Source: Rothia sp. HMSC078H08
GTDB lineage: Bacteria; Actinomycetota; Actinomycetes; Actinomycetales; Micrococcaceae
Assembly: GCF_001808955.1 (NCBI RefSeq)
Contig: NZ_KV795253.1
Coordinates: forward strand, 1-20,215
Length of the DNA stretch: 20,215 bases
Reading direction: 5' to 3'
The notes under the pieces were generated by a model. The model saw only the letters and a list, made by a program, of their open reading frames with translations, searched no databases and was not told the origin of the DNA. Positions within the stretch are counted from its first letter, which is position 1. Each line of letters starts with the position of its first letter. Made by a program: the position numbers and the translations under genes. Below are positions 7,060 through 14,074 of this stretch, in pieces.

Positions 7060-7114
7060 AAAAAGCAGATAGAACAGTACCGCACCGCGTGACCTCAACC
7101 ATGCGATGCGGTAC
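7060..7114 (-). terminator. Probable terminator of pcnA
   Basis: A 12-bp stem (7077-7088 with 7103-7114, GTACCGCA/TGCGGTAC plus four inner pairs, one a G-U) with a 14-nt loop follows the pcnA stop by about 20 nt. On the minus strand it is followed by TGTTCTATCTGCTTTTTC, where the U run is displaced, so efficiency is uncertain. Confidence 0.5.
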
Positions 7115-7130
7115 CGAAAAACCGCAGAAG

Positions 7131-8555
7131 CTACGCCCCCTGACGCTGCTCCCACCACTGCAGAAGACGAGCCTTCGCCTCTTCCTCAGGAAGCGAGCCC
7201 TCATCCAAGCGCAGGTTCAACAAGAACTTATACGCCTCACCCACCACCGGGCCCGGCGCAATACCAAGAATCTGCATAATCTGGCCACCGTCCAGGTCGG
7301 GGCGGATCGCATCCAGCTCCTCCTGAGCAGCCAACTCAGCAATACGACGCTCCAAATCGTCATACGCCTCAGCCAGCGAGCGCGACAGACGACGATTACG
7401 AGTCGTCACATCAGAACGCGACACACGATGCAGACGCTCCAACTGATCGCCCGCATCACGCACATAACGGCGCACCGCAGAATCAGTCCAACCCGACTCA
7501 CGGTAACCATAGAACCGCATATGCAGCTCCACCAGACGAGCCACAGCCTTAATCGTGTCATTATCAAAACGCAGCGTACGCATACGCTTCTTCACCATCT
7601 TCGCGCCCACCACTTCATGGTGCAGGAACGAGACGGAGCCGTCCTTCTCAAACTTACGAGTCTTCGGCTTACCAATATCGTGCATCAACGCAGCAAAACG
7701 CAGAATAAAATCAGGAGCCGGGCACGGACCATCCTCGTCCGTCTCCTTCTCCATCGCCTGCTCCATCACCTTCAACGAATGCGCATACACATCCTTATGG
7801 TGATGCGCAGGATCCATCTCCATACGCAACGCAGGAAGCTCCGGCAACACATAATCCGCCAGACCCGTATCCACCAGCAGGTTCAAACCCACCCGCGGAT
7901 AATCCGCCTCAATCAGCTTCACCAGCTCATCACGCACACGCTCAGCCGAAATAATCTCAATACGGCCAGCCATCTCGCGCATCGCCTCGAAAACCTCCGG
8001 GGCAACCTCAAGATTAAAACGCGCAGCAAAACGAGCCGCACGCATCATACGCAGCGGATCCTCAGAAAAAGACTCCTGCGGCGAGCGCGGAGTACGCAAA
8101 ACACCCGCACGCAAATCCTCAACGCCACCAAACAAGTCAACAACCTCACCACTGGGCAAAGCCGCCGCCATCGCATTAATCGTGAAATCACGACGCACCA
8201 GGTCGGCGCTCAAATCGGTACCGAACTGCACCGTCGGCTTCCGCGAATCGGACACGTACACCTCGGCACGGTACGTGGTCACCTCATACACCACGCCATT
8301 CTTACGCGCACTAATCGTGCCGTACTCCTTGCCGATATCCCACGTATGCTCACCCCACCCACGCAGAATCTGCTCGCTCTGCTCCGGAGTAGCATCCGTC
8401 GTCAAATCAAAATCGGTGAAGAGACCATCCTCAACCCGCAGATTATCGCGGACAATACCGCCCACCAAGTACAGCTCAAAACCCGCCGCACGGTACAGTT
8501 CTCCCAGCTCGGCGGCATCCGGGTACTTCGACACAACATCAATAATCAGCGACAT
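7131..8555 (-). CDS. pcnA: CCA tRNA nucleotidyltransferase
   Basis: This enzyme of the class II nucleotidyltransferase family adds or repairs the 3' CCA end of tRNAs without a template; actinobacterial copies are often named pcnA. In this 474-aa protein the catalytic head has LVGGIVRD (30-37), the metal-binding DFD (48-50), RRDFTINAMA (121-130) and the template-mimic region EDPLRMMRAARFAARF (165-180). An HD domain follows, with ALMHDIGKP (289-297) and upstream His residues (251-253). The ATG has a close-spaced AAAGGA. It is transcribed divergently from the Nudix gene, as in the M. tuberculosis pcnA-mutT4 pair, and the 126-bp space between them should hold both promoters. A hairpin follows the stop. 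Confidence 0.95.
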   Translation of the reverse strand: MSLIIDVVSKYPDAAELGELYRAAGFELYLVGGIVRDNLRVEDGLFTDFDLTTDATPEQSEQILRGWGEHTWDIGKEYGTISARKNGVVYEVTTYRAEVYVSDSRKPTVQFGTDLSADLVRRDFTINAMAAALPSGEVVDLFGGVEDLRAGVLRTPRSPQESFSEDPLRMMRAARFAARFNLEVAPEVFEAMREMAGRIEIISAERVRDELVKLIEADYPRVGLNLLVDTGLADYVLPELPALRMEMDPAHHHKDVYAHSLKVMEQAMEKETDEDGPCPAPDFILRFAALMHDIGKPKTRKFEKDGSVSFLHHEVVGAKMVKKRMRTLRFDNDTIKAVARLVELHMRFYGYRESGWTDSAVRRYVRDAGDQLERLHRVSRSDVTTRNRRLSRSLAEAYDDLERRIAELAAQEELDAIRPDLDGGQIMQILGIAPGPVVGEAYKFLLNLRLDEGSLPEEEAKARLLQWWEQRQGA

Positions 8556-8681
8556 AATCCTTTAATCGTGCCAGAAAAACCCCAGCACGCCCACCCCACC
8601 CCCACAACACCCACACCAAAGACAGCTATCTCACCCAAAACCGAGACACACAAACCCTCACATATCGGTTAAGGTAGAACC

Positions 8682-9185
8682 ATGAGCATTCCCGTACCCC
8701 GCGCCCCCAAAACGCGCTTCACCGCGCCCGCGCGAGCGGTACCCGCCCCCGAAGAAGTCTCCGCAGGCGGGCTCATCATCGACTTTGACCGACCCGAACA
8801 GCTACCCGTAGCCATCATCGCCCGCATCAACCGCAACGGACAACGCGAATGGTGCCTACCCAAAGGCCACATCGAACACGGCGAAACCACCGTCGAAGCC
8901 GCACAACGCGAAATCAGCGAAGAAACCGGAATCACCGGCTACCCCGTAGCCTCCCTCGGCACCATCGCCTACTGGTTCACCTCCAACGGCACGCGCATCC
9001 ACAAAACCGTGCACCACTACCTCTTCGCAGCAACCGGCGGAGAACTCAGCATCGACAACGACCCCGACCACGAAGCAATCGACGTCGCATGGGTCCCCCT
9101 CGAAGAGCTCCCCACCCGCCTCTCATTCGCCAACGAGCAACACATCGCCCGTAGCGCACGCGAATACATCACCACCCAGCTCTAA
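8682..9185 (+). CDS. Nudix hydrolase (MutT4-like position)
   Basis: This enzyme hydrolyses a nucleoside diphosphate linked to another group; the substrate is unknown. The complete Nudix box G-x5-E-x7-RE-U-x-EE-x-G-U is present at residues 62-84: G62, E68, R76, E77, E80, E81, G83. Just before it lies EWCLPKGHIE, as in NUDIX family proteins beside pcnA in actinobacteria. In M. tuberculosis the same position holds mutT4, but sequence alone does not prove the same substrate. The first 25 residues are rich in Pro and Ala. The ATG has a modest AAGG 7 nt upstream. It is divergent from pcnA and is followed after 64 nt by murJ, so the two may be co-transcribed. Codons ending in C dominate this gene and murJ. 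Confidence 0.92.
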   Translation: MSIPVPRAPKTRFTAPARAVPAPEEVSAGGLIIDFDRPEQLPVAIIARINRNGQREWCLPKGHIEHGETTVEAAQREISEETGITGYPVASLGTIAYWFTSNGTRIHKTVHHYLFAATGGELSIDNDPDHEAIDVAWVPLEELPTRLSFANEQHIARSAREYITTQL

Positions 9186-9249
9186 ACACCAGATGTAAGA
9201 GCCCCAAAACTAAAAGAAGCAATCCCCCGCCGACACAGGAGAGACATAC

Positions 9250-10914
9250 GTGGCACGTAACGACGCCCGCTCAAGCGCAATCATGGCAGCAGGCACCCTC
9301 GTCTCGCGCATCCTCGGATTCGTCAAGACCATCCTGCTCACCGTAGCCATCGGCTCACTCTCAACCGTCGGCGACGTCTTCGAAACCGCCAACACCCTAC
9401 CCAACCTCATCTACGTCCTCGTAGCAGGCGGCGTGTTCAACGCAGTCCTCGTACCCCAAATCATCAAGGCAGCCAAAGCACAAGACGGCGGCGCACGATA
9501 CATCTCCAAACTCGTCACCCTCACCGTCACCGCAATCGGCCTCATCACCCTCATCACCGTCGCCTGCGCCTGGCCCATCATCAGCATCATGGGCTCAGGA
9601 TGGAGCCCCGAACAACGACAGCTCGGCTTCATCTTCTCCCTCTGGTGCCTACCCCAAATCTTCTTCTACGGCCTCTACACCGTCATCGGACAGGTCCTCA
9701 ACGCCAAAGACGCATTCGGCGCCTACATGTGGTCGCCCGTACTCAACAACGTCATCACCATCCTGTCGCTGATCCTGTTCATCTTCCTCTTCGGCGCACA
9801 GACCCCCAATCCCAACCCCATCCACACCGTAGACAACTGGACCAACGCACAGACCCTCGTGCTCGCAGGCTCCTCCACCTTCGGCGTCATCATGCAGGCA
9901 CTCGTCCTGTTCATCCCCCTACGCAAGCTCGGCCTGCGCCTCAAGCCCGACTTCGCGTGGCGAGGCATCGGCCTGCGCGCAGCTTCCAAGCTCGCCGCCT
10001 GGACCCTCGCCTCCGGTATCATCTCCAACCTCGCCTTCCTCTACATGACCAAGGTCGCCGCAGGCATCGTCGGTCAGCGCGAACACTACGCCGCCCTCGG
10101 CATCCAAATCCCCGGCCTGCAGGCACTCAACTACGCCTCCATGCTGTACATGCTCCCGCACGGCGTCATCGGCATCTCCATCGCCACCGTGCTCTTCAAC
10201 CGCATGAGCGCCTCCGCCATCGCCGACGACAGCGACAGCGTCATCTACGCACTCTCCCACGGCCTACGCAACGCAGCAGTAGCCACCGTCTTCTGCATGG
10301 TCGCACTCATGGTACTCGCAGGCCCCGTCGCCGTGCTCTTCAGCGGCGGCGACCCCATCGCAGCAACCATCATCGCCAAGCTCATCGTCATCACCGCGCT
10401 CGGCACCCCCACCCTCACCATCAACTACCTCTACAGCCGCGTGCTCTACGCCCGCGAAGACGCACGCACCCCCTTCCGCATCCAGGTGTACTCCGCCATC
10501 ATCATGGTCATCATGAGCTTCGCAGCGTCCCTGCTCGACGCACAGTACACCGTGTATATGCTCGCCTTCATCTACCCGGTGCACAACATCCTGATCCTGT
10601 TCATCAGCCACCACATGGTCCGCCGCCGCCTCGGCTACTACGGCCAGCGCGGCATCGTCAGCACCTACGCCCGCACCACCCTCGCGTCCCTCTTCGCCGG
10701 CGGAATCGCAGCCATCGCGCTCTGGCTGCTCGGCGGCTACCAGCTCGACGGATTCGCCTGGGCCTCCAAGCTCACCGCAATCATCACCCTCGCCGTATGC
10801 GGCACCGTCATGGGCCTGGCATACCTCGCCGGCATACAGATCTTCCGCGTCAAGGAAGCCAACGCACTACTGGCGCCCCTCACCTCCAAACTTGAGCGTT
10901 TTGCCCGCCGCTAA
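9250..10914 (+). CDS. murJ: Lipid II flippase MurJ (MviN)
   Basis: MurJ flips the lipid-linked peptidoglycan precursor to the outer face of the cytoplasmic membrane. The 554-aa protein is hydrophobic almost throughout, with about 14 membrane helices. It has the family N-terminus SSAIMAAGTLVSRILGFVKT and the helix containing LPHGVIGISIATVLFNRMS. The start is GTG with GGAGAG 6 nt upstream. It has no fused kinase domain, unlike M. tuberculosis MviN (Rv3910); the kinase-like part is on the next gene, 196 bp downstream by its preferred start. The large membrane protein gene that lies between mutT4 and mviN in M. tuberculosis (Rv3909) is absent here. Confidence 0.95.
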   Translation: MARNDARSSAIMAAGTLVSRILGFVKTILLTVAIGSLSTVGDVFETANTLPNLIYVLVAGGVFNAVLVPQIIKAAKAQDGGARYISKLVTLTVTAIGLITLITVACAWPIISIMGSGWSPEQRQLGFIFSLWCLPQIFFYGLYTVIGQVLNAKDAFGAYMWSPVLNNVITILSLILFIFLFGAQTPNPNPIHTVDNWTNAQTLVLAGSSTFGVIMQALVLFIPLRKLGLRLKPDFAWRGIGLRAASKLAAWTLASGIISNLAFLYMTKVAAGIVGQREHYAALGIQIPGLQALNYASMLYMLPHGVIGISIATVLFNRMSASAIADDSDSVIYALSHGLRNAAVATVFCMVALMVLAGPVAVLFSGGDPIAATIIAKLIVITALGTPTLTINYLYSRVLYAREDARTPFRIQVYSAIIMVIMSFAASLLDAQYTVYMLAFIYPVHNILILFISHHMVRRRLGYYGQRGIVSTYARTTLASLFAGGIAAIALWLLGGYQLDGFAWASKLTAIITLAVCGTVMGLAYLAGIQIFRVKEANALLAPLTSKLERFARR

Positions 10915-11110
10915 AGCAGCACACAACGCCCAACCCGGGTAGCTGCCCGTGCACCCACCTCACCCCACGCCGGGGCCCGCAGAGGACACAGGCAACCACC
11001 CGGACGCCACAAACTATCACTCAGCCCCAGCATCCTTCAATGCCGGGTAGAATCTAATAGTCAGGGCCCGCCACACGGCAGGCACTATGAAACCACCTCG
11101 GGAGAACACG

Positions 11111-12301
11111 TTGTCGCAACAGATTCCGGTCGGATCGGTCCTCGGAGGCCGCTACGAGATCACCGCACACATCATCATTACGGCAGAATCCGACATGGTG
11201 CTTGAAGGCACCGACCAGATTCTCAACCGTAAGGTCTCGGTCGTCGTCGCATCGCCCAGCCGCAGCGCACTGCTGGAAGCAAACTCCCGCGCGCTCGCAA
11301 CCAACGCACGCGGCAACATCCAGATTCTCGACCTGGGCATCACCCCCGAAGGTAGCCGCTACCTCGTCCCCTCCCACACCCGCCCCGACACCCTGCTGGA
11401 CACCCTGCTGGTCGAAAACCACGCACTCTCCAACGCAGAAGACGCGCTGGGCACCGAAATCTTCGGCGACTCCGAAAGCGGCAGCTCCCCCAACACCTAC
11501 GAGAAGGTCTCTGCTTCCAGCGCCAACCAGGAGAGCATCACCGCTGCCAAGAACTGGAACGCATCCGACGGCGCAGCCGTCACCGCGTACTCCGAACCCA
11601 CCAGCATCTACGAGGATGACGAAGACGAAGAAGACGGCAGCCGCGGCACCTGGGCCGTCGCCCTGGCAGCAGTCCTGCTGCTCGTCATCGTCGCAGGCGG
11701 TATCCTCACCTCCCTGGGCGCAATCGGCTCCAACCAGGCAGCCGCACCGCACACCCCCAAGTCCTCTATGTCCGCCTCCGAATCGGCTGCGGCAAACGCC
11801 AGCGCATCGGCATCCCCGACCGCTAAGGCATCGAACGCACCGGCGAAGATCGCGTCCGTGGCTCGCTTCGTGCCCTCGAACCCCACGTTCATGAACGACA
11901 TGGACACCCTCATCCCGAACCTGACCGACGGTAACGCCAACACCGCATGGATCAGCTACGGCTTCGGCACCGCCAACTACGCCGGCACCATCAAGGAATT
12001 CGGCCTGGCACTGAAGTTGCAGACCCCCACCGTCGTCTCCAAGCTGACCATCCAGCAGAACACCGGCACCGGCGGCTCCTTCACCGTCTACACCAACAGC
12101 TCTGCATCCCTGGACGGTGCGGTTGAGGTCGGCAAGGGCACCTTCGAAGGCAAGGATGCAGTCGTCACCCTGGACACCTCCAAGCAGAGCGCAGAAAAGG
12201 GTGCCTACGTGATCATCGTGGTCAACGAGCTGCCCCGCCTCTCCCTGCCGATTGGAACGTGGAATTACGGTCTGCGCATCAACGAAATCAAGGTGGACTA
12301 A
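11111..12301 (+). CDS. Reduced pseudokinase/discoidin-like membrane protein linked to MurJ
   Basis: This is a single-pass membrane protein, 396 aa from the preferred TTG start. GGGAG lies 6 nt before that TTG; an ATG at 11087 would add 8 residues but has no good ribosome-binding site. Residues about 10-100 resemble a Ser/Thr kinase N-lobe (LGGRYEIT, then LNRKVSVVVA, then IQILDLGITPEGSRYLV), but the glycine-rich loop is gone and the VAxK lysine is Val. No HRD, DFG or C-lobe follows. Next come an acidic stretch DDEDEED (169-175), a membrane helix (about 180-205), a Ser/Ala/Pro-rich linker, and an extracellular beta-rich domain with NLTDGNANTAW typical of discoidin-like folds. M. tuberculosis MviN carries a pseudokinase and a similar extracellular domain fused to MurJ, so this may be the split, eroded counterpart. 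It probably acts at the cell envelope with MurJ. Confidence 0.8.
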   Translation: MSQQIPVGSVLGGRYEITAHIIITAESDMVLEGTDQILNRKVSVVVASPSRSALLEANSRALATNARGNIQILDLGITPEGSRYLVPSHTRPDTLLDTLLVENHALSNAEDALGTEIFGDSESGSSPNTYEKVSASSANQESITAAKNWNASDGAAVTAYSEPTSIYEDDEDEEDGSRGTWAVALAAVLLLVIVAGGILTSLGAIGSNQAAAPHTPKSSMSASESAAANASASASPTAKASNAPAKIASVARFVPSNPTFMNDMDTLIPNLTDGNANTAWISYGFGTANYAGTIKEFGLALKLQTPTVVSKLTIQQNTGTGGSFTVYTNSSASLDGAVEVGKGTFEGKDAVVTLDTSKQSAEKGAYVIIVVNELPRLSLPIGTWNYGLRINEIKVD

Positions 12302-12346
12302 TCAACCCATAACGCGACGCCGACAGTGCGCTCACGCCCCAGACAC

Positions 12347-12393
12347 AAGGGCGGGGCTTCTGAACTCAACAGTTCGGAAGCCCCGCCCTTTTT
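12347..12393 (+). terminator. Terminator after the pseudokinase gene
   Basis: AAGGGCGGGGCTTC pairs perfectly with GAAGCCCCGCCCTT, extended inward by a U-G pair and GAAC/GTTC around a 6-nt loop, then a run of T. It ends the murJ-side transcript before trxB. Confidence 0.92.
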
Positions 12394-12479
12394 GATGTCT
12401 ATTTATGACTCTTTATGGCAGGGTGGCTACTCAAAGATTCACAGTGCGCGGAGTATCTGGATAAGGGTCCCCCAAAAAT

Positions 12480-12505
12480 GGAATAATCGAGGATAAAGCC
12501 CTGTT
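12480..12505 (+). promoter_or_regulatory. Sigma-R/SigH-type promoter of trxB
   Basis: GGAAT (12480-12484), an 18-bp spacer and GTT (12503-12505) match the known consensus GGAAT-N18-GTT of the actinobacterial thiol-oxidative-stress sigma factor (SigR in Streptomyces, SigH in mycobacteria). trx genes are classical members of that regulon. The trxB ATG lies 42 nt downstream of the GTT. Confidence 0.75.
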
Positions 12506-12547
12506 ATAGGGGCAGAACGAAAGACCTACAACGGAAAGATATATCTG

Positions 12548-13582
12548 ATGACTGAGAATCTGGGAGGCCTCTTCGGAGGCTCCGCCCTGGGCAATCTGAA
12601 CCTCGCTTCCGCACCCGCCACCAAGGCGGCACCGGCAGCCGAGGTTGAGGCCGACGCAACCGTCCACAACGTCATTATTGTGGGCTCCGGCCCCGCTGGT
12701 TACACCGCGGCAATCTACGCGGCACGCGCCGAGTTGAAGCCTGTCCTCTTCGCCAGCTCCCTGGCGCCCGGCGGCTCCCTCATGAACACCACCGAGGTCG
12801 AGAACTTCCCCGGATTCATTCAGGGCATCCAGGGCCCCGAGCTGATGGAGAACATCGGCCAGCAGGCTGAGCGTTTCGGCACTGACATCCGCTACCAGGA
12901 CGTAGAGAAGGTTGAACTCACCGGCGACGTGAAGAAGGTCTACACCGCTGACGGCGCCGTTCACCTGGCAAAGACCGTCATCATGACCACCGGTTCTCAG
13001 GTCCGTAAGCTCAACATCGAGGGCGAAGACCGACTCTCCGGTTACGGCGTCTCCTGGTGCGCAACCTGCGATGGCTTCTTCTTCAAGGACAAGGAAATCG
13101 CAGTGGTCGGCGGTGGCGACTCCGCGCTGGAGGAGGCACTGTTCCTGACGACCTTCGCATCCAAGGTGTACCTGGTGCACCGCCGCGATTCTTTCCGCGC
13201 TTCGGAAATCATGCAGACCCGCGTGTTCAACAACCCGAAGATTGAGGTTGTCTGGGACTCGGCTGTCACCGCCGTTCACGGCGAGAGCAACCTCGAGTCG
13301 ATCACCCTGACCAACACCAAGGACGGTTCTGAGCGCCAGCTGGCTGTTCAGGGTCTGTTCATCGCTATTGGCTCCGATCCTCGCGTGGAACTGGTACGTG
13401 ACCAGCTGGAGATTACCGAGAACCACACCATCGCGGTTCAGGGTCGTTCCTCGAAGACTTCCGTTCCCGGCGTTTTCGCTGCCGGTGACGTGATTGACCC
13501 GACCTACCGCCAGGCAATTATTGCTGCCGGTTCCGGTGCTGTTGCCGCTCTGGACGCGCAGCACTACCTCGAAAACCTCTAA
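12548..13582 (+). CDS. trxB: Thioredoxin reductase
   Basis: This flavoenzyme uses NADPH to reduce thioredoxin. The 344-aa protein shows the FAD-binding motif IIVGSGPAGYTAA (43-55), the redox-active pair in WCATCDG (170-176), the NADPH motif VVGGGDSALEEA (186-197) with HRRDSFRAS (211-219), and the late FAD motif GVFAAGDVIDP. About 38 N-terminal residues, rich in Ala, Pro and Gly, precede the usual start of the fold. No alternative Met lies between them and the fold, and GGAAAG lies 9 nt before the ATG, so the extension appears genuine. It is followed after 53 nt by trxA on the same strand. A sigma-R/SigH-type promoter upstream points to induction by thiol-oxidative stress. Confidence 0.97.
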   Translation: MTENLGGLFGGSALGNLNLASAPATKAAPAAEVEADATVHNVIIVGSGPAGYTAAIYAARAELKPVLFASSLAPGGSLMNTTEVENFPGFIQGIQGPELMENIGQQAERFGTDIRYQDVEKVELTGDVKKVYTADGAVHLAKTVIMTTGSQVRKLNIEGEDRLSGYGVSWCATCDGFFFKDKEIAVVGGGDSALEEALFLTTFASKVYLVHRRDSFRASEIMQTRVFNNPKIEVVWDSAVTAVHGESNLESITLTNTKDGSERQLAVQGLFIAIGSDPRVELVRDQLEITENHTIAVQGRSSKTSVPGVFAAGDVIDPTYRQAIIAAGSGAVAALDAQHYLENL

Positions 13583-13635
13583 ACTATTCGTATTACTCGC
13601 AGGGGAATCCACCCCGTGTCAGAAAGGAGCACTCC

Positions 13636-13962
13636 ATGAGCAGTGCACAGCAGGCAACTGATGCCACTTTTGACGAACTGGTTCTGAAGAACGACAAGCC
13701 CGTTATCGTGGACTTCTGGGCTGAATGGTGCGGCCCCTGCCGCATGGTTGGTCCCGTGATTGACGAGATCGCTGGCGAGTACGCCGGTCAGGTCGACGTG
13801 GTCAAGGTGGATGTTGAAGCAAGTGGCGATACCGCCATGAAGTACGGCATCACCTCTATTCCCGCCATCTACCTTTTCAAGGGTGGCGAGGTCGTCAAGA
13901 AGACCGTAGGCGCTAAGACGAAGCCTGCTCTACTGTCCGAGTTCTCCGAGCACCTGGGCTAA
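13636..13962 (+). CDS. trxA: Thioredoxin
   Basis: Thioredoxin is a small dithiol carrier that reduces protein disulfides in the cytoplasm and is itself reduced by TrxB. The 108-aa protein has the canonical active site FWAEWCGPCR (27-36, WCGPC at 31-35) and the cis-proline loop TSIPAIYLF (P76). AAAGGAG precedes the ATG by 6 nt. It follows trxB in the same direction with no terminator between, so both are likely expressed from the sigma-R/SigH-type promoter. The transcript converges with parB and ends in a shared palindromic terminator that contains parS. Confidence 0.98.
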   Translation: MSSAQQATDATFDELVLKNDKPVIVDFWAEWCGPCRMVGPVIDEIAGEYAGQVDVVKVDVEASGDTAMKYGITSIPAIYLFKGGEVVKKTVGAKTKPALLSEFSEHLG

Positions 13963-13980
13963 TCTTTCGAGAAGCTAAAG

Positions 13981-14027
13981 AAAAACTCTCGGTGATGTTT
14001 CACGTGAAACATCACCGAGAGTTTTTT
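13981..14027. terminator. Bidirectional terminator of trxA and parB, built around parS
   Basis: Positions 13981-14026 form a perfect 46-bp palindrome: AAAAACTCTCGGTGA, then the 16-bp parS at 13996-14011, then the complement TCACCGAGAGTTTTT. Transcripts from either side give a GC-containing stem followed by a U run (TTTTTT on the plus strand, TTTTTC on the minus strand). It lies between the convergent trxA and parB genes. Confidence 0.9.
13996..14011. other. parS site (perfect 16-bp palindrome)
   Basis: This is an exact TGTTTCACGTGAAACA, forming the centre of the trxA/parB terminator palindrome, about 60 bp beyond the end of parB. Confidence 0.96.
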
Positions 14028-14074
14028 ATATATACAACTGATTTCAGTTGCTAAATATTGTTTTACGCGAAAAT

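Noticed and set aside
6996..8672. Long plus-strand open frame (558 codons)
   Set aside because: It lies antisense to pcnA, is rich in Arg, His, Thr and Gln, and has no motif; pcnA on the other strand has all catalytic motifs.
9600..10895. Second plus-strand frame inside murJ (431 codons)
   Set aside because: Its Arg/His/Pro-rich translation is a GC-biased shadow of murJ.
12431..13612. Minus-strand open frame over trxB (393 codons)
   Set aside because: It is a shadow of trxB, with no domain and no ribosome-binding support.
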